Assembly: GCF_019320115.1 (NCBI RefSeq)
Contig: NC_089584.1
Location: 75,206,791 to 75,270,790 of the forward strand
DNA from: Miscanthus floridulus
Lineage: Eukaryota > Streptophyta > Magnoliopsida > Poales > Poaceae
Length of the DNA: 64,000 bases
Direction of reading: 5' to 3'
The notes below the pieces were generated by a model. The model did no database searches, was not told the origin of the DNA, and worked only from the letters and a program-made list of their open reading frames with translations. The position numbers and the translations under genes were made by a program. Below, one piece after another: positions 1-11,739 of the stretch; the first letter of the stretch is position 1; each line of letters opens with the position of its first letter.

Positions 1-751
1 ACATGCGATGACACGACACCTCGACAAGTTTCATGATTTTTGGACTTCGTTTGCATTTTATATAATTAAAAACACTTTTTTAACAAGTTGGTGGTCATAT
101 TTCGTGAAACAGATGTTCGAAATTTCACGAATGTCCCTGCACATGGCCTCAAAATACACTAAAAACATGAATACCATTTTTTGAATCGCTAAATTCCAAT
201 ATTTCATGCACCTGCAGTTCAAATTTACTTTTTCGAGAAAAATTCAAGTAAACATAAAAAATTTAAAAAATATACAAAAAGTCATAGAAAAGTTCCAAAT
301 TGAAATATGTGCTTCAAGGTACTGTATAAATGCCATAGAAAAAAATTGAAAATAAAAATAAAAATAAATAAAAATACTGTGCCGAGTGTCGGAATTGGCA
401 CTCGGCAAATGAACCTCTTTGCCGAGTGCCAGGCTTGCAGCACTCGACAAAGATAGCACGTTTGCCGAGTGCTAACGGCCAGCACTCGGCAAAGGATGAC
501 GGAGGGGCCACCGGCGTCGCCTGAGGTATTTTCCCAAGGGTTATTCTTTGCCGAGTGCTTGACACTCGGTAAAGAGGACGTTTGCCGAGTGTCCCTCTTT
601 GCCGAGTGTTTGGTACTCGGCAAAGACGGCCTTTGCCAAGTGCCGGCTTTGCCGAGTGCGGCACTCGGCAAACTGCCTCTTTGCCGAGTGCCCGTGTTTC
701 GACACTCGGCAAAGCGCCGAGCACTCGGCAAAGAGCGCGTCTCCTGTAGTG
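1..751 (-). mobile_element. CACTA-type DNA transposon, terminal part (rest lies left of the window)
   Basis: Read on the minus strand, the sequence starting at 751 is CACTACAGGAGACGCGC, a typical CACTA terminal inverted repeat, followed inward by a dense array of TTTGCCGAGTG/CACTCGGCAAA motifs. This orientation makes 751 an outer end, with the element running left out of the window. Bases 752-754 (atg) would be one copy of the 3-bp target duplication; the partner end is not visible. Bases 1-370 are AT-rich and hold no gene I can support. The minus-strand open frames across 282-883 come from the repeat array and are not genes. Confidence 0.75.
378..734. repeat. CACTA subterminal repeat array (TTTGCCGAGTG family)
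   Basis: About 17 copies of a 10-12 bp motif (TTTGCCGAGTG and its complement CACTCGGCAAA) lie on alternating strands, often as short inverted pairs. Such subterminal repeats bind the element-encoded accessory protein in En/Spm-type systems. Several copies carry single changes (CACTCGACAAA, TTTGCCAAGTG, CACTCGGTAAA). Confidence 0.85.
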
Positions 752-1325
752 ATGTTGTTTGCATGAAAATTTAGGATAAAGAAACTCAAAACATACAGAA
801 AATAGTAGGTCCATATATTGGGTAAAGGGCTCCCTGAAAATGTTGGTTGCACAACATGTGATTGTGGATACCCATTGAAACAATCAATGTCCATCGGCTT
901 ATTCACATTTAAGTACTTCCTATAGCTTTTTCAAGCTTAAACTTATTGGATAAGGCCTGGAGCTTCGCACTCATTCTTGTTTATGGAAAAAAAATTGGTC
1001 AGTTACCTATTGAAACACCATCCCAATGAGTGCACAAGGAAATCATATATATCAAAATAAAATTGGCATACCCCAAAGGCATTGCCTATAGACATGATAG
1101 GTTTGCAAAGTTTTCGTCAACTATATCATCTTCGTTCATGCAGTCATGCTCACAGTCAACGTGAAGAAGAAATAGAGTCGCCTTGTCTTCTTTTTTCCTC
1201 ATGTATTGCATTTAAAATCATGCAATCCTTTGGATTTATTACATCTTCATCATAGCTCGTCTCTTCTAAATCCTTTGGTCCTTTTTATACTATTTAGGAG
1301 GTGGCCCACACAACTGGATTCAGGT

Positions 1326-1571
1326 TCTTTGCCGAGTGCCTGAGCCAAATTACACTCGGCAAAGAACACACGGCAAAAATTTGATCAGCAAAGCACTCTT
1401 TGCCGAGTGTCTTTTATTGGGCACTCGGCAAAGAAAAGCGACTGTCACGGCGCCAGCCCCGTTGACGGTCGCTTTGCCGAGTGCCAACCCTACAGGCACT
1501 CGACAAAGTTTTTTTATTTTTTATTTTTAAAAATTCTTTGCCGAGTGCCCTCTATCCGGCCCTTGGCAAAG
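1326..1571. repeat. Second TTTGCCGAGTG cluster without a visible TIR
   Basis: Roughly seven copies of the same motif occur here on both strands, separated from the first cluster by about 550 bp of sequence with no supported gene. No CACTA-like terminus flanks either side. It may be a truncated element or an internal subterminal block of a larger CACTA copy. The interval 755-1325 is AT-rich and I see nothing assignable in it. Confidence 0.6.
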
Positions 1572-1741
1572 ATGCTAGTCATCGCTTTTCTTATTTAGAA
1601 GTTGATGTAGGCTTAGTTTCATAGAACAGTAGGTGAACTTTGTTGTATGTGGTCAATCAAACAATGAATTTGTTCTAGGTGTACATATGCTATTATTTGA
1701 CTTTGTTATATGTGGACTTATTATTAGACTTTGCATTAAAC

Positions 1742-1745
<4 letters not shown>

Positions 1746-1824
<79 letters not shown>
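1746..1824. repeat. (AT)n microsatellite
   Basis: An uninterrupted AT/TA dinucleotide run of about 79 bp, around 40 units. It lies just upstream of the decayed transposon gene that opens near 1844. Its length is likely to vary between individuals or assemblies. Confidence 0.95.
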
Positions 1825-1827
<3 letters not shown>

Positions 1828-1843
1828 CATATGCTATTAGTAG

Positions 1844-4480
1844 TTGTCCGCGGCCAAAACTAACCATGATCGTGTCACAGCCATGACTCATCGTCGCCTG
1901 TTACCCCGTTGCCAAAGAACTGATCGGCAACAAGAAGCGGCTGATATCGCTAGGATGGGAGAGCCGCATGATCCGACAAACGGTGATAGTGTCAATCAGG
2001 TCGATGAGAACGAGCAGCCATGGACCCCGTCCGGCCTGCTCGATCTAGGTCAAAATGACCAAGATGGTCAGGTAACTTTGGTATCATGTCACTATGTAGC
2101 CACACACGCTAATCAATTGAGAGGGTCATAGCTTACTTGGTGTCTCTAGCAGGAGCCTCTGCCGGCCGAGGAGCCAGAGGGTTCTGGTAGCAGGAAGGCC
2201 AGATCCAAGCGAGGCATGTCAAAGATTCCTGTTGGTAGGAATGCACACTGGCACATTACTGGGTTCGATGAATTCGGGGATCCACTCTCACCACCTATAG
2301 CTTTGACCAAATGCAAGACTATCCTCGGGTTACTTGTTAGGGACTTTATCCCGATTAAGTATAGGAAGTGGATTGAGAAAGATGATGACCGGTGAAGGGT
2401 TCCCGAAAGCGAGAAGGATTACATATGGGATGTCAAGATCTTAGAGTATTTTACTTTCCCAGCCGAGTATGACAGGGAGTTAGTCAAGAAAAAGCAAAAG
2501 AAATCATGGGGACATGCTTCAAGAATTTCAAGGGGACATTGTACAAGAAATTTGTCCTCCAAAATAAAGAGCCAGATTCTGATGGTGGACAGTTTAGCAA
2601 GCAGAAGGACTTCTAGCAGAATTTCAAGAAATACAGGTTATTCGAAGAGTACTTAGAACTGAGCAGGAAGAATAAGGAGAATTCGCAGAAAGCGACGAAT
2701 CCTCATCTTGGCTCTCGTGGCTACGCCAAAAAGATACCAGAATTTGAGGCAGAACTTTAAAAGAAGGATCGCCTTGCTAAGGAAGGCGTTCAGGTTGAGA
2801 CCGCCGATTGGGAACCCAGATCGGTATTATACTGTATGGGGGAGAAATGTACGACACGTCGAGGATGGGAGCTTTAGCTTCTCAAATCAACCCATGAGCG
2901 AACTCATCCAGAGGAACTTTTAGGTAACTGAGGATATGAGGCAAGGGACTCGCACTTCTAATAGGGAGAAAGACGTGCTCACCCAAGCACTCGAAACCAA
3001 GGAGCACCCTGGTCACACTAGAGGAACCGGTGTTGTTCCTTGGAAACTAGCATTTCCCCAAGAATCTAACACTTACCGGAGCCGCTCGAGGGGTAGAGCG
3101 GAACATGAGGCAGAGTATTTGAGGAGACTAAAAGAGATGGAAGACAGAATGGAAGCACGGATTGAGGCGATCGTTGAAGCGTGAGTCAAGCAAATTTTGT
3201 TGTCCAAGGGGTCAGTAGTACCATAAAACCCTACTCCTAGTGCCTTTAGCCCACAGTTTAGGGGTCGTAGCAGCTGCGGATCGACCCCGCTCGACGAAGA
3301 AGAGGCAAATGTGCCTCATCCGGTGGACGACATCACTAAACCCGTCAATGTCAGGTTGTACATCCATCAAGAATGGACAAAGGACAAGGTGGCGCTCGGC
3401 CAGGCTTGGCCTACGGGAGACGGGACAATTAATGGCCGCCCAATTCCACTGGGGTACGCTCGCATCACCATTGATAGAATACTTGATAAGAAGTATAACA
3501 AGATACCCATTGAGTACCCCGTAGCGGAAGATAGGCCGAAACTTGGTCAAAACAAGGGCTCTCAAGTCGTCTGGCACAAGCACTTCATTAAGCTTGACCA
3601 TCAATTGTCCTCTGATGATGAGGACGACTACGAGTCTTCGCCCACCCATGATGATCACTCACCATCTCCCAACAGAGATCACTCCCCTCCTCATCTGGAG
3701 CCATCACCCCCGAGAAGACAGAGGTCTCCTTCTATTCCTCCTCGTCCGACTCCATCTTCATCAGCCCCGAGAAAAGAGACTCCTCCTCCTCCTTCTCCTC
3801 CTCCTCCATCTTCATCAGCGCCGGGAAAAAAGAATTCTCGTCGTCATCCTCCTCCTCCACCTCAGCCCAAAACAAGATCAAGGACATCCTCGTAGTCGCA
3901 TAAAAGGTCCTTGGATTCGGTCGCTAATGCTCCCAAAGTGGACCAACATAAAAGGAAAAGGTCGTTCAGTGGCAGCGTTACCACCTTGATGAAAGACAAA
4001 TTTACAGTACACATCTCGAAGGAAGATTGTGTTAGTTTCTTCAATCTATGTACCTCACTGCCTCCATTTTTGTTGAAGTCCGAATTTGAAAGGCAAACAC
4101 AGAATAAATACGCTACAACAAGAGATGAAGAAATACACAATAAAGATTTAAGGAACATTATGAAGTTAGTCGAAGACAACCCTGATTTAACCATGGAAGA
4201 GGCTGTGAACATCTATTATGATGTACAAGGGACGGGAACACCGGCAATAAAGTATGAAAGGGGCAATCTTTTGGTTCTCGATCATGAGTATAAAAATCTG
4301 ACAACATATATGCGCTAGTTACATGAATATTACATAGCTCAAGCAACAGAGATGGACGACTTTGGTTTTGAGGTTATTATCCGTTCGCCACATGTTTTCC
4401 AATATCCTGAATAAGAGAAGTTCGATGTCGAGTGGGAGTGCTTGTTCTAGCTATACTAGAAACGCTCTCTCGATGTTCAA
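1844..4480 (+). pseudogene. CACTA-associated Transposase_24 (Ptta/En/Spm-type) gene, N-terminal and middle part, broken
   Basis: I recognise the layout of the grass CACTA accessory protein: an acidic N-terminal exon (1844-2070), a GT-AG intron-like gap (about 2071-2147), then a segment around 2150-2720 with IKYRKWI and EKDYIWDVK motifs resembling the Transposase_24 family (PF03004). It continues at 2936-3184 into a charged helix (EYLRRLKEMEDRMEARIEA) and at 3311-3590 into a conserved block (VRLYIHQEW, GYARITIDRIL), followed by a Pro/Ser-rich linker (3640-3895) and a helical region to 4318. In-frame stops occur near 2393, 2616, 2922, 3182, 3893, 4316 and later, and the frame shifts near 2500-2700. 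It is therefore a pseudogene. It was probably a DNA-binding accessory protein rather than the catalytic TNP2 transposase, of which I see no trace. Confidence 0.7.
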
Positions 4481-4576
4481 ATGTTGACGCTGTGGACTAT
4501 GTAAGTACCCTACACGCACGATATTACAATTAACTACTCTCTCGAGACACAAATTGTTAACTTTTGAGCACTTTTT

Positions 4577-5477
4577 ATGATTTTATGTAGGTGTATAGCA
4601 AAATTTTGCATTCTAAAAAGCAAATGGAATTACATAGGCTTCTTGGACCCCATGCAAGTCAATAAAAGGACATGTCTAGGCCTCTATGGATATGACGTGG
4701 AAGACCTGAAACAGAGATTGATTGCTGTTTTCGATGAATTCACGATGAAGAAGAAAACCCACATACTTCTAGCCTACAACTGCGAGTATGTGTTCTCGGC
4801 TTTTAATTTTATGCTTCTTTTTCGTTAAGATTATTCGATAATTAGGATTCTGTGATTGCAGCAACTATTTCGTCTTTATTTGTGTTAATCTTGCCAAAAA
4901 TCTGCTCGAGGTGTGAGACTCAAAGAAAAAATCATTTCATTATCTAGATGCACTGGTGGTAGTGTTGAATTAGTAAGCGATCCTAATAACTATTATTTTC
5001 TAATCACACATACCGCTTTCTAATGTTTCTTCTTTTAATGTTGCTCAGTGTCCGAAGAAGACATATCGGTGAGACGCCGGTCCCATTCAAGGTTGTCGAA
5101 ATGGAAGGGAAGTACCTATCACAGCCGACGGAAAACAATGAATGCGGGTTTTATGTAATGTGGGCAATGCTTCGCTACATCGGCGGGAAATCAGAAGAAG
5201 CTGATAAGTTGGTGTGTATAATCTCTATTTCATTTATGTCTGTTAATAATTCAATAAAATGATTTACTGTTCCTCTTTGGATATCATCTTTTTTGAACGA
5301 CAGCACAAGAAATTTAAGCACGAAAGGCTGCTAGACATGGAGATCGTCGCACTACAATCGGAGCTGGCAAAATTCATCTTAGCCGAGGTATTGGAAAAAG
5401 ATAGAGTATTTTCCATTGCACAATCCGTGAAGTACAAGGACCAGTATGGCCCAGAGCGGCTCGCCAAATTATTGTAG
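4577..5477 (+). pseudogene. Ulp1/C48-like cysteine protease domain of the CACTA-associated gene, broken
   Basis: This is the C-terminal continuation of the preceding gene, split by AT-rich intron-like gaps. Exon-like pieces lie at about 4590-4785, 4860-4970, 5045-5210 and 5304-5477. The third has the Ulp1-type core QPTENNECGFYVMW, with oxyanion-hole Gln and catalytic Cys, and the second ends with YLDAL, which fits the catalytic Asp. Where such proteases have a His before an aromatic residue, this copy reads DNYFVFICV, so the His appears to be replaced by Asn if my splice reading is right. A stop interrupts the second piece (LLEV then stop). Ulp1-like domains are often carried by plant transposons; their role there is not settled. 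The last piece ends at a normal-looking stop (5475-5477). Confidence 0.65.
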
Positions 5478-5689
5478 GAAGTCTGAGAAGCATGTGTGAA
5501 GTCCAAGAACATTTCTTTTTTATTTTGAGGGATCGAGATGTGGATAAGAACATTTGAATTGTAATCGTAACATTTATAATGTTTAATATTGATGGACCTG
5601 TCGTCTACGTAGTGTATATAAAGCGAAACCTGATTCCATGAAAAAAATATAAATTAAAATAAATTATAAAACAATAAAATACGAACGGG

Positions 5690-6167
5690 CCATCACCGTC
5701 AGTTAGTAACAAACCGGCAGTGTTGTCGTAACCATCACTGCCGGTTAGAAGCAAACCGACAATGTTGTCTTGCTCAACACTGTCGGCTTGAACCATGAAC
5801 CGACACTGATAGTTACAAGAACACTGCCAGTTTGATCCATGAACCGATATTGATATTTACTACAACACTGCTAGTTTGATCCATGAACCGACAGTGTAGG
5901 CTTGCTCAACACTGTTGGCTTGAACCAAGAACCGACACTCTTAAAGCAACCGTCACTGTCGGTTGGCACTACAAACCGGCAGTGTTGTTCAACTGAACAC
6001 TGCCAGGCGGAGCCAGGAACCGACACTGTTTCCTGTAGATCAGTGTCGGTTTTTAAGGACCGACAGTGAAATCAACCCCCATCATTGTCGGTATGCCACT
6101 GTCGGTTCAAAATCCGATAGTGAAGTGGATTTTTGAACCGGCAGTGATGTCCAGATCTGGAGTAGTG
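5690..6167. mobile_element. CACTA right end: AACCGACAGTG subterminal repeats and TIR
   Basis: About 20 imperfect copies of AACCGACAGTG/CACTGCCGGTT lie on alternating strands, ending at 6167 in CCAGATCTGGAGTAGTG. The complement is CACTACTCCAGATCTGG, a CACTA-type terminus. Bases 6168-6170 (aaa) would be one target-duplication copy. The motif differs from the TTTGCCGAGTG motif on the left side of the same region, and no matching left TIR is visible. The interval 5478-5689 is non-coding. Confidence 0.75.
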
Positions 6168-6185
6168 AAATCGTACCCCCCCCCT

Positions 6186-6245
6186 CATGGAGCACGAATT
6201 CCATGCTTCTTTTTCCTCCCTTTTTCATGGAGCACGAATTCCATG
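6186..6245. repeat. 20-bp direct repeat, two copies 40 bp apart
   Basis: The 20-mer CATGGAGCACGAATTCCATG occurs at 6186-6205 and again at 6226-6245. Its ends (CATGGA and TCCATG) are inverted complements. The function is unknown. Confidence 0.9.
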
Positions 6246-6529
6246 TCCCAGTGAGTTTCATGGCGTTTGGCTGATCGTGTGAGTAGTTCCACCTGTGGGT
6301 TGGGTTAATCCCTCCCACTCACCCAATCCACCCGGGGGTTGATCCAAGGGAGAGAGGCCACCCATGCTGTGGATTAAGTCATTTGGTTTGGCGTGGGTTT
6401 GGCAGGCATGGTACACGTGGTTTGCTGATTCAACCATTTGGTAGAGAAAATCAAGCTTTAAGCAAAACTATATAATATCAACTAATCATGAGATGTTGAC
6501 ACAAAAATGTGAAAATATGATCAACACGT

Positions 6530-7900
6530 AGCAAGCCGAAAGAATCTGCTTGATGGAGCAAGGCTGGAGATCCGCCAGGAGCGGTTGGCTTCGAGGCCGG
6601 AGGCGTGCCAGTCAATTTGACCCTGCAATTGACAAGGAGAAGATAATCAATAGTTTAAGGTGAAACATACCGGTGTTGCACCAGACAGTTCCAAATATAC
6701 GGCTTTGAAAGCCAATAAATAAGGCCATCGACTAAATAGTCGATATCCAGCATATCCATGAAAGAAAGATCTTTAAATCAAGGATGATCAGCTAATATTA
6801 AATGATAATGACGTGAATCAAAATAACCGATGCTCATGGATCATGGCAGATTTATGGTGACTGATTAATCAAGACAAAAACAAGTATAATACACACAATT
6901 ATAAAGATCAATGATTTCATCTTTGAAAGCACAAGCTATCGGCTAAACAACCGATTCAGATTAAAAGGGAGATTATAACATGTATGCAACCAACTATCTA
7001 ATAAGAATGAATTTATAAACAAACTAGATCTAATCTATTACCGTTATCACTGAGGTTCGACCGGATCGATGCAGCTATGGTAACGATAATAAACTAAAAC
7101 CAAAAAACTTATAGATCTATCCATATTTTCGATAGTTTCTTGGTACAAACTATAAATGTAAAATACGCAATCGGCTAAAATAACCGATTTCAAACATAGT
7201 AAACAAACAAAGCACATGTCTTAACCATAAACAAACTCATTAATTAATAAATCCTAATCTAAAGTTCCACCAGTGACGTTCGACCATATCGATGCAACTA
7301 TGGATGGTAATAACGATAAATCAAACTTTATCAATTAATGAATCTATCTAAAATTAATTCATGCCTTTGAAAACGTACTATGTATGGTTCAGATCGAGAT
7401 AAAACAGCCGATCTTAACAGAACGAGTCATCAAATTTAAGATCTGATCGTGATAAAGCCAAAAGACGACCAATTGACATGATATGATGCCGATCTATCTC
7501 GATCTTAACCGGATAAATTATGGTATTATTATAACTAACGAAACATTAATTATAATAAGATCGATAACGGGATGAATTGACCGAAAACACCAAGAAGAAT
7601 ATTACTAATCTTAGTCAAATTCAGTAACTAGTGACCTTGCAATTAATACAAGATCGATAACTTTGATCAATATCAGTATCTACAAGAGATCAATTGGATG
7701 ATGCAGCCTCGCAAACAATGATACGAATCGATAACTAACTTATATTATAATTCGCAAGAGATCAAATGATTGATGCAGCCTTACAAACGATAATACAAGT
7801 CGTGACGGTACTCATAGACAAGCCGGAGGTCGATCAGCCGATGCAGCCCTGCTTGTTAAAGAACTCGCCGAGATTTACATTACTTCTACTCCTAAAGATT
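6530..7900. repeat. AT-rich dispersed-repeat-like block, unassigned
   Basis: No coding frame is supported. Short motifs recur: ATCGGCTAAA/AACCGAT pairs, and GATGCAGC followed by cytosine- or thymine-rich words near 7070, 7290, 7700, 7770 and 7840. Segments near 7041-7160 and 7267-7370 look like diverged copies of one unit (both contain TTCGACC, ATCGATGCA and TAACGATAA). The texture is that of a decayed LTR or retrotransposon leader, but I found no termini or target duplication. Confidence 0.4.
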
Positions 7901-8050
7901 GGCGTGAAACCAAAAAAAGTATAGACTAATTTTAATTGATGTGTGGATGTTTATTACAATGACCGGGGATTTTATATTTATACCCTGGGATAAAGACTCT
8001 GTAAACTTGCCTAACAATAAATATCTCCTTCACGTGGAGTCCTTGCCGAT

Positions 8051-8183
8051 GTGCGTGTCCTTGCTCGTTAAGCATACACGTGATTTATTTTGCCATATAC
8101 ATATACGAACATGCCATGTGCGCGTCTTTGCTCGTTAAGCATACACGTGATTTATTTTGCCATATACATATACGAACATGCCA
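8051..8183. repeat. 67-bp tandem duplication
   Basis: A unit beginning GTGCGTGTCCTTGCTCG at 8051 is repeated at 8118 (GTGCGCGTCTTTGCTCG), with nearly identical sequence through ACGAACATGCCAT. There are two copies. It creates two overlapping short open frames that I do not regard as genes. Confidence 0.9.
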
Positions 8184-8248
8184 TCTAGCCGGCCACATGC
8201 ACATACATGATACGTGTCCTTTTTCCTTCACCGTTGATGTGCATCTAT

Positions 8249-8469
8249 GGCGTTGTTTAGATCACCTCTAAATTCTTTTTTCACTTTCTCTCCATCACAT
8301 CAATATTTGGACGCATACATGGAGCATTAAATGTAGATAAAAAAATAACTAATTGCACAGTTTGGTTGTAAATCAGCCTAGTAAGTTCATGATCGGACAA
8401 AGTTTATCAAACACAAACAAAACATGCTACGATGTCCAGATTGCAAAAATTTGCAATCTAAACAAGGCC
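8249..8469. mobile_element. MITE, Tourist/Harbinger-like
   Basis: The ends GGCGTTGTTTAG (8249) and CTAAACAAGGCC (ending 8469) form imperfect terminal inverted repeats about 220 bp apart, in a non-coding AT-rich element. The flanks are tat and tag, so only a partial 3-bp duplication can be claimed. The interior resembles a common grass MITE family with the word GGACGCATACATGGAG. Confidence 0.7.
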
Positions 8470-8814
8470 TAGATGTCGTGCTTAATTGGCCGTACGTGCA
8501 TGAGCACTTCCAATAGTTGATCACGCAAGCCTAGTGTTACGTGTGCATGCATGTCTCCTTTCCTCCTAGCTTCCTTGCCTTTTTTACTTATCTTCACGTG
8601 AGCAAATCTTAAATATCAAGCTTATCCCAAAATATATTAAATAATATTTCTTAGCCGATCCAAAAATTTTTTGTCTTTGACACCATTGGCCGATTTCTTT
8701 CTTTCCAAGGAAGGCTTACCAAATTTTGGTGTAGCCAAGTCGGCATAAAAAACAACAAAGATTATACATGATTTTAACATCAGAACTAATATGAACTAGG
8801 ATCTGTAAGCAGCA

Positions 8815-9136
8815 TGCACTATGGGACCCTTCGGCAACGCTTCTCCCGCTCCGCTCCGCGCGAGAATCTGGAGAGCGCTGCCAGACGCCTCCGCTCCACG
8901 CTGCTTTGTTCAGAAAGCGATCCTCCGACTCCGTCCCTTTTGCACAGCTGGTGGGGAGCGAAAAACCCCCGGCTCCCCACGTATCTCAACCGCGCCCGAT
9001 CTCTCCGTGCGTGCCCTTCTCCACCCACGTGTCCGCGTCGTCCTCTTCTTTTGCGCCGCCGTGCGCCATCCGCGATCTTCTCCATCCAGCAGAAGTACTT
9101 AACCTCTATTCTGTCTCAGAACACAAATAAGACAAG
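8815..9136. other. GC-rich segment followed by a GTAAG donor-like site, unassigned
   Basis: A GC-rich island stands out from AT-rich surroundings. Open frames in all directions reflect composition and none has a recognisable domain. On the plus strand it ends in AGACAAGGTAAGAAA, which looks like an exon/intron boundary, so it could be an old 5' UTR exon or a hAT-type MITE fragment. The interval 9137-10632 is AT-rich and without a supported gene; it holds a 43-bp direct repeat around ACAGTACTGATTATTTGAGG (near 9958 and 10056) and a repeat around CAGTTGTATGTTTTCAGCAG (near 10175 and 10360). Confidence 0.35.
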
Positions 9137-10632
9137 GTAAGAAAATATAGGCACAATATTAAACACTGGTTGCTTCTTGCTTGGAACTACATTACGAATG
9201 AACTGTACCGCTACCACCAAGAACTGTATCAGATCAGAAAGCACACACAAAATTCTACTGATTACTATGCATGTCAGATCAGAAAAGCAACAAGGCAAGG
9301 CAAAATGATAAGCATTCCAAGGTAAAGGAACCACTACTACCTGTCCCGATAAAAGGATTCATGCTACTCAGGACTTAAGACAAGACCTGAATAACTGTCA
9401 CCATCAGCTCAGGTATCAGAAGAGACTGAATAACTCAATGAATGTCCATTCTAGTTTCATGTAAACAGGAAACATGAGTAGCTAAATATAGTAGATATAC
9501 TGATAAATCACATCAGTAGATTAACCACAGTTAACTGGGACTGCAGAAAGGAAACTTGCAAAGAAAAAACAAGTTTTTCTTAATAGAATTTTTGGAGTTT
9601 TTCAGGTTAGCTCCTGCAGTGTACCTACAAGCCTTGCAACAAGAAGCAAAGATTTTGCATCTTGAGCTCATCAAAATATCAAGAACAGGTAAATAACAGT
9701 AAATAACTTGTGTGAGTAACAGTTTCTAGTATAGCAGTCAAGTTTGGTGAGAGAGTTCCATCATAGAGTACTATTCTCAAACACAGGTCAGCACCAATAA
9801 TTCACGATCAGTGAGATGGAAGTTATATGACAAGGACCATTGCAAACTTAGAAAGTCCACAAGGTGTAGAAAATTAGGAAGGCCTAAACACTACCTAGAA
9901 TAATAATGTGGCATCCTAGAAATCTTGATATACACAGCACCTACTACTAAGTAGTAACAGTACTGATTATTTGAGGATCTTCTCATGATATGTTTTACAT
10001 GAAACATGTAGTACATGACACGCCTAAACATGTATGCATCAGTGAGATGGAAGTAACAGTACTGATTATTTGAGGATCTTCTGACATGTAACCTAGACTT
10101 GTAAATGGACCAAATAACATGTAAAAGTTGTAACAAGTCTAACTGTGATATATATGCTTCAGAAACAACATATCAGTTGTATGTTTTCAGCAGCAACATA
10201 TCAAAGCCGAATTAACAACATATTGTAGTACTCCACTAAGACTAGTCAAGTGAAAAAAATCACAATACTAAAACTGTACAGGTTTGAAAAAAATCACAAT
10301 AAAAAATAGTATCACAGCTTGTCTACCTTAATAGGCAAAATAACATCACAATTTGACATATCAGTTGTATGTTTTCAGCAGCAATCTCAACTTACAACAG
10401 GGACATGTCAACTCATTTTGTATAATATTTTGGACAGCATGATTTGAGATGGTTCTTCCATCTCAAAAGTATTGATTGCTGTACAACAAACAATTGTCTA
10501 CAGATAAATAGAATGAGATGGTTCTTCCATAAAACTTCTAGTAACTGGTATTGACAAGCAAGCTACGATTAGTCCAAAGAATCCTCTTTAGAATATGGCA
10601 CTATTGTTCAGCAGCATATATTGGAATATTTA

Positions 10633-10865
10633 GGGTGCGTTTAGATGCAAAAAAATTTGTGATTTTGGCTCACTGTAGCATTTCGTTTGTATTTGGTAAT
10701 TAGTGTCTAATTATGAACTAATTAGGTTCAAAAGTTTCGTCTCGCGATTTCTCGACCAACTGTGTAATTAGTTTTTTTTTCGTCTACATTTAGTACTTCA
10801 TGCATGTGCCGCAAGATTCGATGTGACAGTTACTATGCAAAATTTTTTGGCAACTAAACGGGGCC
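10633..10865. mobile_element. MITE with TTA target-site duplication (PIF/Harbinger-like)
   Basis: The termini GGGTGCGTTTAGATGC and GGCAACTAAACGGGGCC are imperfect inverted repeats, and the element is directly flanked by TTA on both sides (10630-10632 and 10866-10868). It is 233 bp and non-coding. A 3-bp TWA duplication is the signature of PIF/Harbinger-type transposition. Confidence 0.85.
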
Positions 10866-11739
10866 TTATCTCAAAACTAGACATGTCATGGATGCAATCC
10901 AGTTGCCAGCTTTTGAGGCTGACACAGCACAGGTTTCAGTTTGGAGTTATCAGCCATGCATTGCGTGGTTAACTATCTGGAAGCCTCTCCTAGCCAAAAG
11001 GATTGCTCTAAAAAAAAAGATCGGTACAAGACAATAACTGAAACTGATGTCCAGTTTGACATGTCAAGCATATATCTCCACGTCAATAATAATAATTCAA
11101 GAATTTCCATCTTCATTCGGTTATCACGTTTTTCCGAAACCATATGAACTGTAACAAAACTAATGTTCAAACATCATATTCAAGGGATCTGAACATCTGA
11201 ATCGAGACAAAGATCAGTTGAATTAAAGCTTGCAAAGTTCCTGAGACTTCAGGATTACATGGTCTTGTATAGAACTAACACAACTATCACTAGATCAGAT
11301 AATCTAGCAGACAACTAAAGTGTCTTTTTCTTATTAGATTTAAGTTTCTATGGAAAAGGCGATGACTAGATTATTTTTTAGTATTAGAAACTGCATATTA
11401 TATTACTAAAAAATGCATCCACTCAATCAACATTTCACTAGTTACGCCGTAAAATACTGACAAAATTAAGGCTTCAAATTCAAACCATCCACGACGGGAT
11501 AGACCAGACAAAATCTATTGCTCATAAAGATGACAAAATCTGAACAAAATGGTTACTGAAAAGTAACTATTTCCCCCTAGATATTAGTATTGGTTTGTCG
11601 TCCAATGAAAAACAAAGTTTCATATGATCTATAGAAATGAGCATACACTGATGCAGGGGGAAAAACATTATGAGCAATAAGCTGATGCAGTTGATGCATG
11701 GGCTTGGGAATCCTTGGGGCGGAGGTTGAGGGGGAGCTG

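Noticed and set aside
282..906. Minus-strand frames rich in AECRTR/HSAKR-like words
   Set aside because: They are translations of the CACTA subterminal repeat array.
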